Positions 34,324 through 43,022 of a stretch of 64,000 nt of DNA are shown in pieces (the stretch's first letter is position 1; each line of letters opens with the position of its first letter). The position numbers were made by a program, and so were the translations under genes. This stretch comes from Campanula takesimana (Eukaryota > Streptophyta > Magnoliopsida > Asterales > Campanulaceae). The DNA lies in the NCBI GenBank assembly GCA_026119855.1, contig JAOWBW010001303.1, forward strand, positions 248,001 through 312,000, read 5' to 3'. The notes beneath the pieces were generated by a model. The model saw nothing but the letters and a program-made list of their open reading frames with translations. It searched no databases and had not been told where the DNA came from.

Positions 34324-36603
34324 TTAGCAACTTTTGACAACCCACTCCTGTCTGACCTTAGGATTTTTACGTCCCTTGGCATTAGGAGCAAATCGCAAAA
34401 GGCATTCTGCAGCCTTGTGACCTAAACCATCACACACAACACAATGATGAAAGCCACTTATAGATTGGGTTTTTACAAACTCTTTACTTTTCTTTGGCGC
34501 AGCATTCTTTACTGGAGCAGATGAACTTGCTTTGACAAATATCATTTTCTGAGGTTTGGGTGCGCTTTTCTTAAGAATGCGCATCTGGCGTTGGGGCGCA
34601 TGGCTTTCATGCGCATGACCCTTTTGCGCAGTTTTGACATTCGAGGTTGAAGCGCAACCATAGTCAGAATATGAGTTGTCATGCGCAGGTTCAACTTTAG
34701 CCTTACCCTTGGCTTTTCCAGTTTGCTTCTTTGGGTAGACATAATGGAAATTTAGTCTCTGGACTTTCTCCTGTCCTTTACCCATTGAAGCAGAATGCTT
34801 TGCTTTAGGAATTTCAATAGTTTGCTGTGGTGTAAATTCCTTTTCCTTTTCAGAGCAAACTGCGCATTTAAAGTTATCACTAGTTGAGAATCCCAAGCCT
34901 TCCTTGTCTCCACTAGCTTTTTGGGATTCTAGAATTAGGTCCATAGTGACACGAGATTTGGTCCACTCATTAGTGATCTTTGTGAGATCAGCTACTTGAG
35001 CAGCCAATTCTTCGTTTCTTACTTTAAATAGCTCATTTTGATCTGTGAGAAAACGGTTCTTTTCAGTAAGAGGAGTCATGCTTTTAATCTGCTCCTTAAG
35101 GAGGGTGATCTCAGATTTTAAAAGAGTTTTCTCCGTCTTAAGCTGTGAAATTTCTCCAATTGATAAATCCACTGCTTCTTTCATAGAGTTAAATTTCTTG
35201 ATTACCTTTTCAGCTTGCTGAAAAATAGACTCGCGCTCAGCAGCAGAGTCGTTCTTTTCTATTACAATTTCAGCAGGAATTTCAAGAGATTCTTTGCGTG
35301 AGGGTGCAGCTACAAATTTCTTTGATAGGTCTGCTCTGGCAAACAAGTACTTGCCATTCTGTCTGCTTGGAGTCAGATGTCCCATTTCCACCAGTTCAGT
35401 GATAGTGGGACCTTTCTTCTTTGTTCTTGGCGCAGTCTTTGTGTCAGCATCTTGATCATTGTCTGAATCGCTATCAGCATTTGCCATCAAGCAGAGCAGT
35501 CCATCCTCAGAGTCATCATCATCACTGTCTTCAGTGTCAGTCTCTATCCAAGTCTTCAGATCCTTTTCTGCGCAGTCTTCTTCAGCAATCATCCCGCGCT
35601 GCCTTGATGATCTTTGCGCAATATTCCTCTTCATGTACTCATATTTTGGAGTGGGACATTTTGAAGCAAAATGACCGGGCTTTCTGCAGTTGTAGCAGAC
35701 CAATTCTTCATCTTTCTTTGAGTCTCTGCCACGAGAGAATTTAGCAGGTGGTTTGCTAGAGGATCCAGGTTTAGAGAATTTCCTGAATTTTTGGAATCGC
35801 TTAACGAACATAGCGAAATCATCATCATCCATTTCGAGTAAAGAGGAAGTAGAGACTTTGTCTGAGGTTTGAGTAGGCGCAGGTTCCTTTTGCGCAACAT
35901 AGGAAACAAGCTTTCCTTTGCCTTCAGTTTCGTCGATTCGATCAAGCTTTAGCTCATACACTTTTAAGTTAGCGTATAAGCTGCGCAGAGGCCAAGTATC
36001 TAGAAATCCAGAATCTTCCAGATGACTTGCTTTGTGCACATATCTGGAACCTAGCGCATCTAAGAATTGAGAATTGACTTCTTTATTAGTGAAAGTAGTT
36101 CCAAGAGATTTACAAGAGTTTACAACAGCACAGAAGCGATCATAGGTTTGTCTCAAGGTTTCACCATCTTTTCTCATGAAGCAGTTGAATTTTCTTTGCA
36201 CCACAAATCTTTTGTTTTCCTTGCTTACTTTGTCTCCATTTACATATCCTTCAATAGCATCCCATAGTTCCTTTGCAGTTCCACCGCTTACAATTTGATT
36301 GTGCGTGGAGAGGTCTAGAGTGCTAAGAATGATGTTCCTTGCTCTTCCATCATATCCAACCCATTTCTTTTCTTCATCAGTCCATTCCTCCTTGTTTTTC
36401 TTGATGGTAGGATTCTCCTTATTTGTAGCAGCATCAGGATTAGCCTTCATAGGAATGTAGGGTCCTTCAAGAACGATGTCGTGGAGGATCTCGTCGATAG
36501 AAGAAAAATGAGTGAGCATGCAGTGCTTCCAGATTTCGAAGTGATCTTCATTCAGCACTGGCACATGTGAATAGTTAGCCATTGCCCAAGATTTTGAAGC
36601 CAT
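34324..36603 (-). CDS. Gag polyprotein of copia element 2
   Basis: The ORF encodes 759 residues from ATG 36603, about 60 bp after the PBS. The N-terminal part (NEDHFEIWKHCMLTHF) and the UBN2-type body (ENKRFVVQRKFNCF) are typical of copia gag. A zinc knuckle CYNCRKPGHFASKC lies near residue 304 and a second, CVVCDGLGHKAAEC, near 720. A Leu/Lys-rich stretch near 490-540 (IGEISQLKTEKTLLKSEITL) suggests a coiled coil. It is long for gag, as is usual in the SIRE group. It should form the cytoplasmic particle and package RNA. The stop TAA is at 34324-34326 and pol follows in another frame. Confidence 0.92.
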   Translation of the reverse strand: MASKSWAMANYSHVPVLNEDHFEIWKHCMLTHFSSIDEILHDIVLEGPYIPMKANPDAATNKENPTIKKNKEEWTDEEKKWVGYDGRARNIILSTLDLSTHNQIVSGGTAKELWDAIEGYVNGDKVSKENKRFVVQRKFNCFMRKDGETLRQTYDRFCAVVNSCKSLGTTFTNKEVNSQFLDALGSRYVHKASHLEDSGFLDTWPLRSLYANLKVYELKLDRIDETEGKGKLVSYVAQKEPAPTQTSDKVSTSSLLEMDDDDFAMFVKRFQKFRKFSKPGSSSKPPAKFSRGRDSKKDEELVCYNCRKPGHFASKCPTPKYEYMKRNIAQRSSRQRGMIAEEDCAEKDLKTWIETDTEDSDDDDSEDGLLCLMANADSDSDNDQDADTKTAPRTKKKGPTITELVEMGHLTPSRQNGKYLFARADLSKKFVAAPSRKESLEIPAEIVIEKNDSAAERESIFQQAEKVIKKFNSMKEAVDLSIGEISQLKTEKTLLKSEITLLKEQIKSMTPLTEKNRFLTDQNELFKVRNEELAAQVADLTKITNEWTKSRVTMDLILESQKASGDKEGLGFSTSDNFKCAVCSEKEKEFTPQQTIEIPKAKHSASMGKGQEKVQRLNFHYVYPKKQTGKAKGKAKVEPAHDNSYSDYGCASTSNVKTAQKGHAHESHAPQRQMRILKKSAPKPQKMIFVKASSSAPVKNAAPKKSKEFVKTQSISGFHHCVVCDGLGHKAAECLLRFAPNAKGRKNPKVRQEWVVKSC

Positions 36604-36663
36604 CTTGAATCGGCACCCAAGCTGTTAAGCTTGATAAACAACGCAAGTTTAATGAAGGTGTTT

Positions 36664-36675
36664 ACTCTGATACCA
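36664..36675 (-). other. Primer-binding site of copia element 2
   Basis: Sense TGGTATCAGAGT lies two bases after the 5' LTR and is complementary to the 3' end of initiator methionine tRNA except in the last base. Confidence 0.9.
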
Positions 36676-36677
36676 CT

Positions 36678-38073
36678 TGTTGGTCCCAGAGGGGCAACAA
36701 GGGTATGAAAAATGCTAGAGGGGGGGTGAATAGCGTTTTTAAAAATTCTTTTCAAACCCTTTTTGCAAATCAATGGCTTATGCGCACAGTTCTCAAATAA
36801 GCTATGTATAGCGCGCAGAGAGAGTGTGAAATGCACAGCGGAAAATTAAAGCAACACTGCGCAGGGTATACTGCGCAGGGTAAAAACGCACGCGCTAAGA
36901 TTTGGCTAAACTGTTGGATAAAATCGGATTCTAAGGCAATAGGCAATAACAAACACAGCAGCAATAGCAACAATCTGGTAAGATCAAACAAAGCAGTAAT
37001 TCAGAAATAACTAAGCTGGAAGTAAATAGCAGAAATAATGAACAAGCTATTTGGAGAGGTTCGATCGATGAAAGATCTACGTCCTCTACCAAGATGGTTA
37101 GTCTTGGATTTTCTAATGAGATATATATTGATATGAGGAGCTTTTACAAGATTACAACGAATCAAAACTCAAATCAAAATCTAATCAATGAAGAGCAAAT
37201 CCTAGACTAAACCGGTGTTTCTCAAGAAGTAAGATCTATATGATCGAAGCTTCAAGAGGTGTGTGTGTGTCAGAAATTCTGGGCTCTATGAATCTAAGAG
37301 ATGAAGAGCACGAAGAATTCTGGTGATATAAGGCTTAGAATCTGGGCAGGAGTTTGAAGGTATGAAGGTTTGAAGGTTGTTCTTGAATCTGAAAAGTAAG
37401 CAGCAAACTTCGGAACTTCAGTAATACTTGTAAGCACAAACTCTAGCAACTTGGAAATGAAGATGAGCAGGCTATTTAAAGCAGAGAGCTTAAAACTAGC
37501 CGTTGGTTCTCTGAGCAGGGACGATGAGCTGGCACAATGGGATTGGTGCGCAGGTGTCCTTTATAGCCGTTGGAGCTCTGATCAAGGTTGATGACCTGGC
37601 ACAAAGTGATTGGTGCGCAGGTGTTTTAGAGCCGTTGGATCTGAGCATGAAGGCAAAATTCAAAAGCTTCTTCAAGAAGGTTGACAGCTGTCTTCATTTG
37701 AAATATTTCTCTTGAGCGCGTCTCCACCGTTGGATCTGCTGACTGTGCAGGATTTGTCGATTATGCACAACTAAGCGTACATCTTCTGAGAGCTTTCCAA
37801 GTTTGGTGATCTGAATGCATTGAAAACTGTGCAAGGTAAAATGCTGCGCAGTGATGTACTGCGCAGAGAGTCCTGCGCAGTAACCACAGTTGCTAAGATC
37901 ATTCCTTCGCTGCAAGTCCTATATACTAAGCCTATACTACAAAATGGACTATGCTAAAAATGAAGTTATAAAACTTCTTACATAGGGTTCTAGAGTCCAT
38001 AAAATACTCTTAGGTGATGGTATCAATCATTTCTAACAAAAATAGGAGGGTTAAGAAGTAAGCATACCCAACA
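36678..38073 (-). repeat. 5' LTR of copia element 2
   Basis: Sense strand starts TGTTGGGTATGCTTACTTCT and ends CCTCTGGGACCAACA. It has several ACTGCGCAG motifs. It lacks a 15-bp piece (AGGAGACCTGCGCAG) seen in the other LTR. Confidence 0.95.
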
Positions 38074-39492
38074 TCTTCCATGCAAGAATGTGCCATCAAC
38101 AGAAATGACAGGACGGCAATGAGAGAATGCTTCCAAACACGGGCCAAATGCCCAGAACACGCGGTCAAAAGAACCTGGAGGACCAGCGTCAGGACGGTTA
38201 GAAAACTGCACAATGGTTGAAGGGTTCCACTTTTGAATAGCTGCTAACAAACGTGGCAACTTTCTATAAGATTCGTCCCAATCCCCATATGCTTGAGCGA
38301 TGGCTTTTTGTTTACCACACCATGCCTTCCGATATGAAACATCCTTACCGTACTTTGATTTTATATTTATCATGATAAGCTTAATCTTGTACTCTGGATC
38401 AGCCTTGACAAGATTGAAAACTTCTCGTCCTATAAACTTAGCATCTAAATTAGGATGATCGCCGCTAACATCTGAAGCCAAGCAAGAATGTGGACCCTTG
38501 TACTTAGTTACTTCCCAGTACCCACCCTTCTTCAGACTCACATTCACATAGAAATTGCAGGGGAAATCTTTCACCAAACACTCAATAGCCCACTTTTGCG
38601 GTGTGCTCTTTCTCACCCTGAACCTCAAATTCTTCATAATATGGTACTTCTTTATTTGGTACTGCACATCAATCTTCTCTGCGAAGCGAATTCCTTTGGC
38701 GATTCCATCACTCTCCGCATTCCATTCTGCAAACTTGTATTCACTATTATCATAATTCTCTGACCTTTCACCAATATCACGGTAAAATGGATAGTCTGCT
38801 CTCCCATACATTTGATTATGCGGTTCACCTTAAAAAGTAACCATGTGTGCTCCTACATCACCACCTTCCCCATCATCACCCTCATTCTCGCTATCAGTTG
38901 GACTCGAACAATCTTCATATCCAGAATCAACATCAGAACTTATTGCAAGGATATGACCTTCATAGTCTGAGTCATCATCATTTTCACGTTCCTCTACCTC
39001 TTCCCCTTCCCCTTCCACTTTTGCTTCCACTTCCGGTTCCACTTCCGGTTCCATTTCCCCATGTGTTTCAAAACCACCAGTATATCTCTCAAGGTAGTTA
39101 ACATTATTATCAAAAACTAAAAAATCCATGATAATATACAACTGCAAGCTACCTACCCCACCTAATTGAGCAGAAACATCAAACATGACTTTCATACACA
39201 TATCATTCTCGACTTCAAACGGAATGTAACTTGCAAACCCATTACCCATCATATGAGGATATCTACAAATAACTTTCAACTTAGCATCTCTTGGATCTAT
39301 ATCAATTTTCTTATATAACTTCCTAATCAATTTTTCGTAACCCCAACGAGTTTTTGCCCTAAGTGGAAATTTCGGCCCCTGTTCAAGATTACTATCTGCA
39401 AACGGGTGTTCATCATCTCCTCCCCAGTAGCACATGAAAATAAGTGGAAGTCGACTCATATTTTCCCCTAAACAAATTAATTCAACAGTCAA

Positions 39493-40107
39493 AATATATA
39501 TAAAAAAAATGCAACAAATAACAAGATTTGAATCTGTTACATTAAGAAAATTTCTTGATCTTCAAAAATTTCTATGAAATGTCAAAAATTTAACTGAAAT
39601 ATGCATGGAAATTTAACTGAAATGTCAAAAATTTAACTGAAATTGTAAGAAATGTTAACAAAATAACAGTCAAAAATTGTTAATGTAATACATTAAGAAA
39701 GTGTAAATCATATATGCATGGAAATTGTAAGAAATGTTAACAAAATAACAGTCAAAAATTTAACTGAAATGTCAAAAATTTAACTGAAATATCAAAAATT
39801 TAACGAGTTTTGCGTTGGATGTTAAATGTTTAAAGGACAACACATCTTTTTTTTTTTTTTTACTGAATTATAGTTTAATAACTCTAGTTTGCATTCACAT
39901 TATACAAATAAAAACATATAACAAAGATTAAAATGTACCTTAGATGCTTGAATCAAATTCACCAAATACAACTTTTGAGCTTTCAACTTGAAAGGGAGAG
40001 AAAAAAAAATGAAAGATGAGAATCAGATATTAGAGAAGTTTGTGTTTTGAATATGAAACGAGTGAAAACTTCTGAAGCCAGTTGCGGGTGTTTTATGGAG
40101 GCCTAAA
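39493..40107. other. Right subterminal region of the MULE
   Basis: This non-coding stretch upstream of the transposase has repeated GTCAAAAATTTAACTGAAAT units between about 39575 and 39800, which resemble the AGTTAAC-type repeats in the PMD leader intron. It probably holds the transposase promoter. A (T)n run lies at 39848-39861. Confidence 0.5.
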
Positions 40108-40237
40108 GTCGGCATCCACAATGCCGACTTCATAAAACCCTAGTCAAAGTCGGCACTCCCATTGCCGATTTCTGCCAAATTGCAGACTCCCCGAAATATT
40201 CCCACTTTGACCCACTTTAACCCACTTTGACCCTTTA

Positions 40238-40413
40238 AACCCTAATCCGGATTTTTTGCTTAACCTAAAGTCGGCATTGGTAGTGCCGACTTCAACCCAA
40301 AGTCGGCAATGCCAATGCCGATTTCACAAAAAGTGGTCATTTTGGTATATAAAGTTTCCCAAATGTCATTTAGGTAGATAATGATTTAAAAAAGAATTAT
40401 TTGAAAAAAAATT
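40238..40413. repeat. Right terminal inverted repeat of the MULE
   Basis: It is the inverted counterpart of 18538-18717, with palindromes at 40270-40290 and 40302-40321. Two more subterminal palindromes are at 40108-40128 and 40149-40168, so each end has four. Confidence 0.92.
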
Positions 40414-40559
40414 CCAGTTATTATACCCATAACAAAACTATTCAATTGTTATTCTCAATTCCGCTTTTTTCTCCTATCTCATTTTTTATACTTACAAAAT
40501 GCTATGGGACAGGGAGTATATAATTTTGTATTTTTGAGCTATTGGAGTATACTAAAGAA

Positions 40560-40905
40560 AGTAAGACAACTATTCTATATGAAATAGGAACCAAGCCAGG
40601 TTATAGAATTCAACTAGGAGAAGAAGATTCCGGATGGTTATCCGATGTATCTCTAACATGCCCCCCGCAAGATGGACGACCAGTGAGTGAGACCAATCTT
40701 GGAGAGTAAATTCTGGAACCGAGATTTGTGTAATGGCTTGGTCAAGGCATCAGCCAGTTGGTCTTCACCAGAAATCAGCCAGTTGGTCTTCACCAGAAAT
40801 GTGTGCTACCCGGAGTTGTTGTTGCTGAACTTGTTCGAGCACAAAATGGTAATCAAGAGCCAAATGCTTCATCCGAGAATGAAAAAGTTTTCTTTTTCAT
40901 GGTTG
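40560..40905 (-). pseudogene. Copia RNase H remnant
   Basis: The minus strand reads MKHLALDYHFVREQVQQQQL and DQLADALTKPL, the end of copia RNase H and pol. A 28-bp direct repeat (CAGCCAGTTGGTCTTCACC, twice near 40750-40800) breaks it. Further stops follow. It belongs to a different copia lineage than the two elements above. Its upstream end is cut by a CACTA terminus. Confidence 0.72.
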
Positions 40906-40909
40906 AGCA

Positions 40910-41110
40910 CACTACTAGAAAAAACACGTTTATCGACGAAAATATCTCAGGAACTTACTATTTTCGTGGCAAGTAACTTGTACTAACGGATGATATCCGA
41001 CGGAAGTCCGACAATAAAGGTTGGTCAGCATCGCTGACGACCTTCATCCGTCGGCCTAACAGACGGATTTTTATTTTTCGTCGGCCTAGCTGACGGATTT
41101 CTGTTTTATG
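40910..41110 (+). mobile_element. CACTA (En/Spm-type) transposon terminus
   Basis: CACTACTAGAAAAA is the standard terminal inverted repeat of plant CACTA elements. Behind it come subterminal repeats such as CGTCGGCCTAACAGACGGAT and CGTCGGCCTAGCTGACGGAT. No matching opposite terminus (TTTTTCTAGTAGTG) was found in the window, so the element is truncated or fragmented. Confidence 0.7.
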
Positions 41111-41890
41111 TCGATAACTCAAATTCAACGTCGACACATTATTCAATGGAAATACGGACCACCATTCCTTTAGGCTTATCCACTTCTTATCCATCAGTAA
41201 TTTCCAGCTGTAAATTTCAAGTCGTTGTTTTTTTCAAGCAGATGTTTTGGTAGTTCATGTTTTTACCTTTATGAACTTGTTGATCTAAAATAGTATATTC
41301 TTTTCCCTTGCATAAATTAAGCTAGAATAAATATGTAACAAAAACTTATTGATCTCTAATACAAAAGTTTGAACCAACATAACTTTGTACATTTAACTTA
41401 GCATATATTGGTGTGATTCTTCTTCGACAGTTCGGCAACCTTGAGATCAAATCTATAAATGCATCTCTCAGACAAACTTTTTTTAAGTCAAATTTGTGAT
41501 GGAATATTGGGAAAAACTTCAGTTTTTTAAACGTGTTTTCGTCTTTCGCATCGACGGCGACCCGATTCAAGTGCCCATTACTCATCTCTCCACTGCTCTC
41601 CAGGTTTCTCCTCTCTCTCATATACACACACAAGATGTAACATATTTTGATACAATTGGTAACCATTGCTATTTTTTTTTCTGATTGAACAAGATAGAAG
41701 ATTGAAATTCGCAACGCCCAATTTGATTTTCAAGTCTCCCAAATCATTTCTTCATATTCGAGCTTGTAGTAGCTTCTCTTCGTCTCTCAATACTGGTCCT
41801 CTCTCTCCCTCTCACTCTATATATCTAATTTTATTATTTACAAATCAATTTCGTTAAAATAAAAGAGTAAGAATTCATGTATATAATCGG
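41111..41890 (+). other. Unassigned stretch with exon-like pieces
   Basis: At 41496 an ORF reads MEYWEKLQFFKRVFVFRIDG and runs to a possible donor (CTCTCCAG/GTTTCT near 41603). From about 41694 another reads RLKFATPNLIFKSPKSFLHI. I do not recognise a family. It could be sequence captured by the CACTA element. Confidence 0.3.
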
Positions 41891-42510
41891 TTCCATTTCA
41901 ATCGTTACATTCAAAAAAAATATACAAACAAACAAACAAACAAACTATATCAATATTTATTTATTTTTTATTTTTATTTTTTTGCAAAACTAATGTTACA
42001 TTACAAAATTTATTTGTCAAATCCAACATTGTAATTGATAATCATTAAGTGTTTTACTAAAAAGAAAAATTCACAAATGAATATAACAATATAATAAAAT
42101 GTAACATTAGTTTTCCAGTAAATCTTTTGTTATCCTCAATCTCTTTTGTGCAAACCTATGGTTACATTTCAAAATAAAAACTGTTACATTTAAAAAAGAA
42201 ATGTTACATTTCATAATAGAAATTGTTAAAATTGAGAAAAAAAATAATGTAACATTTATTTATTATGAAATGTAACAGTAGTTTTTCCGTCATTCTTATA
42301 TTATCCTTAAACTATTTTCTGCAAGAATATAATTATATTTCTAACTAAACACTGTTACATTCCTGAAAAAAAGAAGTTACATTTTTTTTTATTGTAAGTG
42401 TTACATTTGTTGACAGGGAAAAAATTGGCATGAAAAAAAGGTTGTGGGGCAAAAAAAAAGTTTTTTTAGGCGGGTAAGTCGGACCATGAGAAGATCTGTC
42501 TCACATTAGA
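41891..42510. repeat. TGTAACA-rich repeat segment (copy 2), unclassified
   Basis: It has many TGTAACA and TGTTACA words and ends with GGCGGGTAAGTCGGACC and GATCTGTCTCAC, like 6770-7560. No ORF was found. Confidence 0.45.
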
Positions 42511-42756
42511 CCAGCCCTAAATTGGAAGTTAAATTGGAGATTTGTTAAAATAAATTCGTCAACACATTTCTTAATTATTACCATTTCATCATTTTTAACA
42601 TCCTTAAAGACTTATGGTACATTCAAAAAAAAAAAAACATCCTTGCCAACGCAAAAAACTTATGTCAAATATTTAAGAACAGTTTCTCAATGCCAAAACG
42701 TCAAATAATAAGGAACGGAAAGAGTAAATACGGGAATTACAACCATATCTGGGTGA

Positions 42757-42782
42757 AGTCAGTCAGTCAGTCAGTCAGTCAG
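42757..42782. repeat. (GTCA)n microsatellite
   Basis: Six to seven tandem GTCA units. The neighbouring 42511-43022 shows no gene and probably includes the 3' UTR of the minus-strand transporter. Confidence 0.9.
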
Positions 42783-43022
42783 ATTTACATCGGATTGAAT
42801 GGTCAAAGACTCAAAGATTTCTAACTTCTAGTACTAGATAAAATGAGAAACTGGGGAAATGGAAAACAAGAAAAAGAAATAACATTAGAACCAAGCTGCT
42901 CAAGAGAGAAGGTACTCCTTTCAGTTCTGTTTGTTGCATCTTTATGCAGCTCCACACTCATCTATATTAACCCATTACCAGTATAAAATCATTTCACTAA
43001 ACCCTAACATATGAAATTCCTA

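Larger units (their letters stand above)
24808..38073 (-). mobile_element. Ty1/copia LTR retrotransposon, SIRE-like with env-like gene, very young
   Basis: The 13,266-bp element lies in the MULE transposase with TSD TCTTC at 24803-24807 and 38074-38078. The LTRs (24808-26219 and 36678-38073) differ, by eye, by one substitution, a 15-bp indel and a 1-bp indel. The order in sense direction is 5' LTR, PBS, gag, pol (protease, integrase, RT, RNase H), spacer, env-like gene, polypurine tract and 3' LTR. This layout is typical of the SIRE/Maximus lineage. All parts are present; a single amber codon in integrase is the only clear break. Confidence 0.95.
23642..39459 (-). pseudogene. MULE transposase (MuDR type), split by a copia insertion
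   Basis: The two parts are 38074-39459 (N-terminal) and 23642-24802 (C-terminal), with the 5-bp target duplication counted once; they join in frame at 849 codons. From the N-terminus: MSRLPLIFMCYWGG, an acidic linker, a MuDR DNA-binding region (YHIMKNLRFRVRKSTPQKWA), the transposase core with PVISVDGTFLHGR and VCLISDRHNGIL, a SWIM zinc finger (CTCGKWVQYHYPCSHALACF) and a zinc knuckle CGICKVEGHTKRRC. The enzyme cuts at the MULE ends. A TAA codon at 38830-38832, likely from GAA, lies in the acidic region. Both the stop and the 13.3-kb insertion disable it. ATG 39459 was chosen because it starts the usual MSRLPL motif. Confidence 0.92.
18538..40413. mobile_element. Mutator-like element (MULE) carrying PMD, HROB-like and transposase genes
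   Basis: The span is 21.9 kb, of which 13.3 kb is a later copia insertion, so the MULE proper is about 8.6 kb. The termini are long inverted repeats (18538-18717 and 40238-40413), almost identical over the first ~150 bp. CCAGTTATTAT is duplicated at 18527-18537 and 40414-40424; 8-11 bp target duplications are usual for MULEs. Inside, left to right, are a PMD gene (+), a HROB-like fragment (+) and a MuDR-type transposase (-). The transposase and the PMD gene each carry one nonsense codon, and the HROB-like gene has a one-base frameshift. Confidence 0.93.
18389..40516. mobile_element. Probable Stowaway-type MITE split by the MULE
   Basis: Left of the MULE the sequence starts TA plus CTCTCACTCCAGTC (18387 onward). 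Right of it the sequence ends ATGCTATGGGACAGGGAG followed by TA (40517). Joined across the MULE target duplication the two pieces would make about 240 bp, a normal MITE size. The left terminus is eroded, so this is less certain than the other MITEs. Confidence 0.5.
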
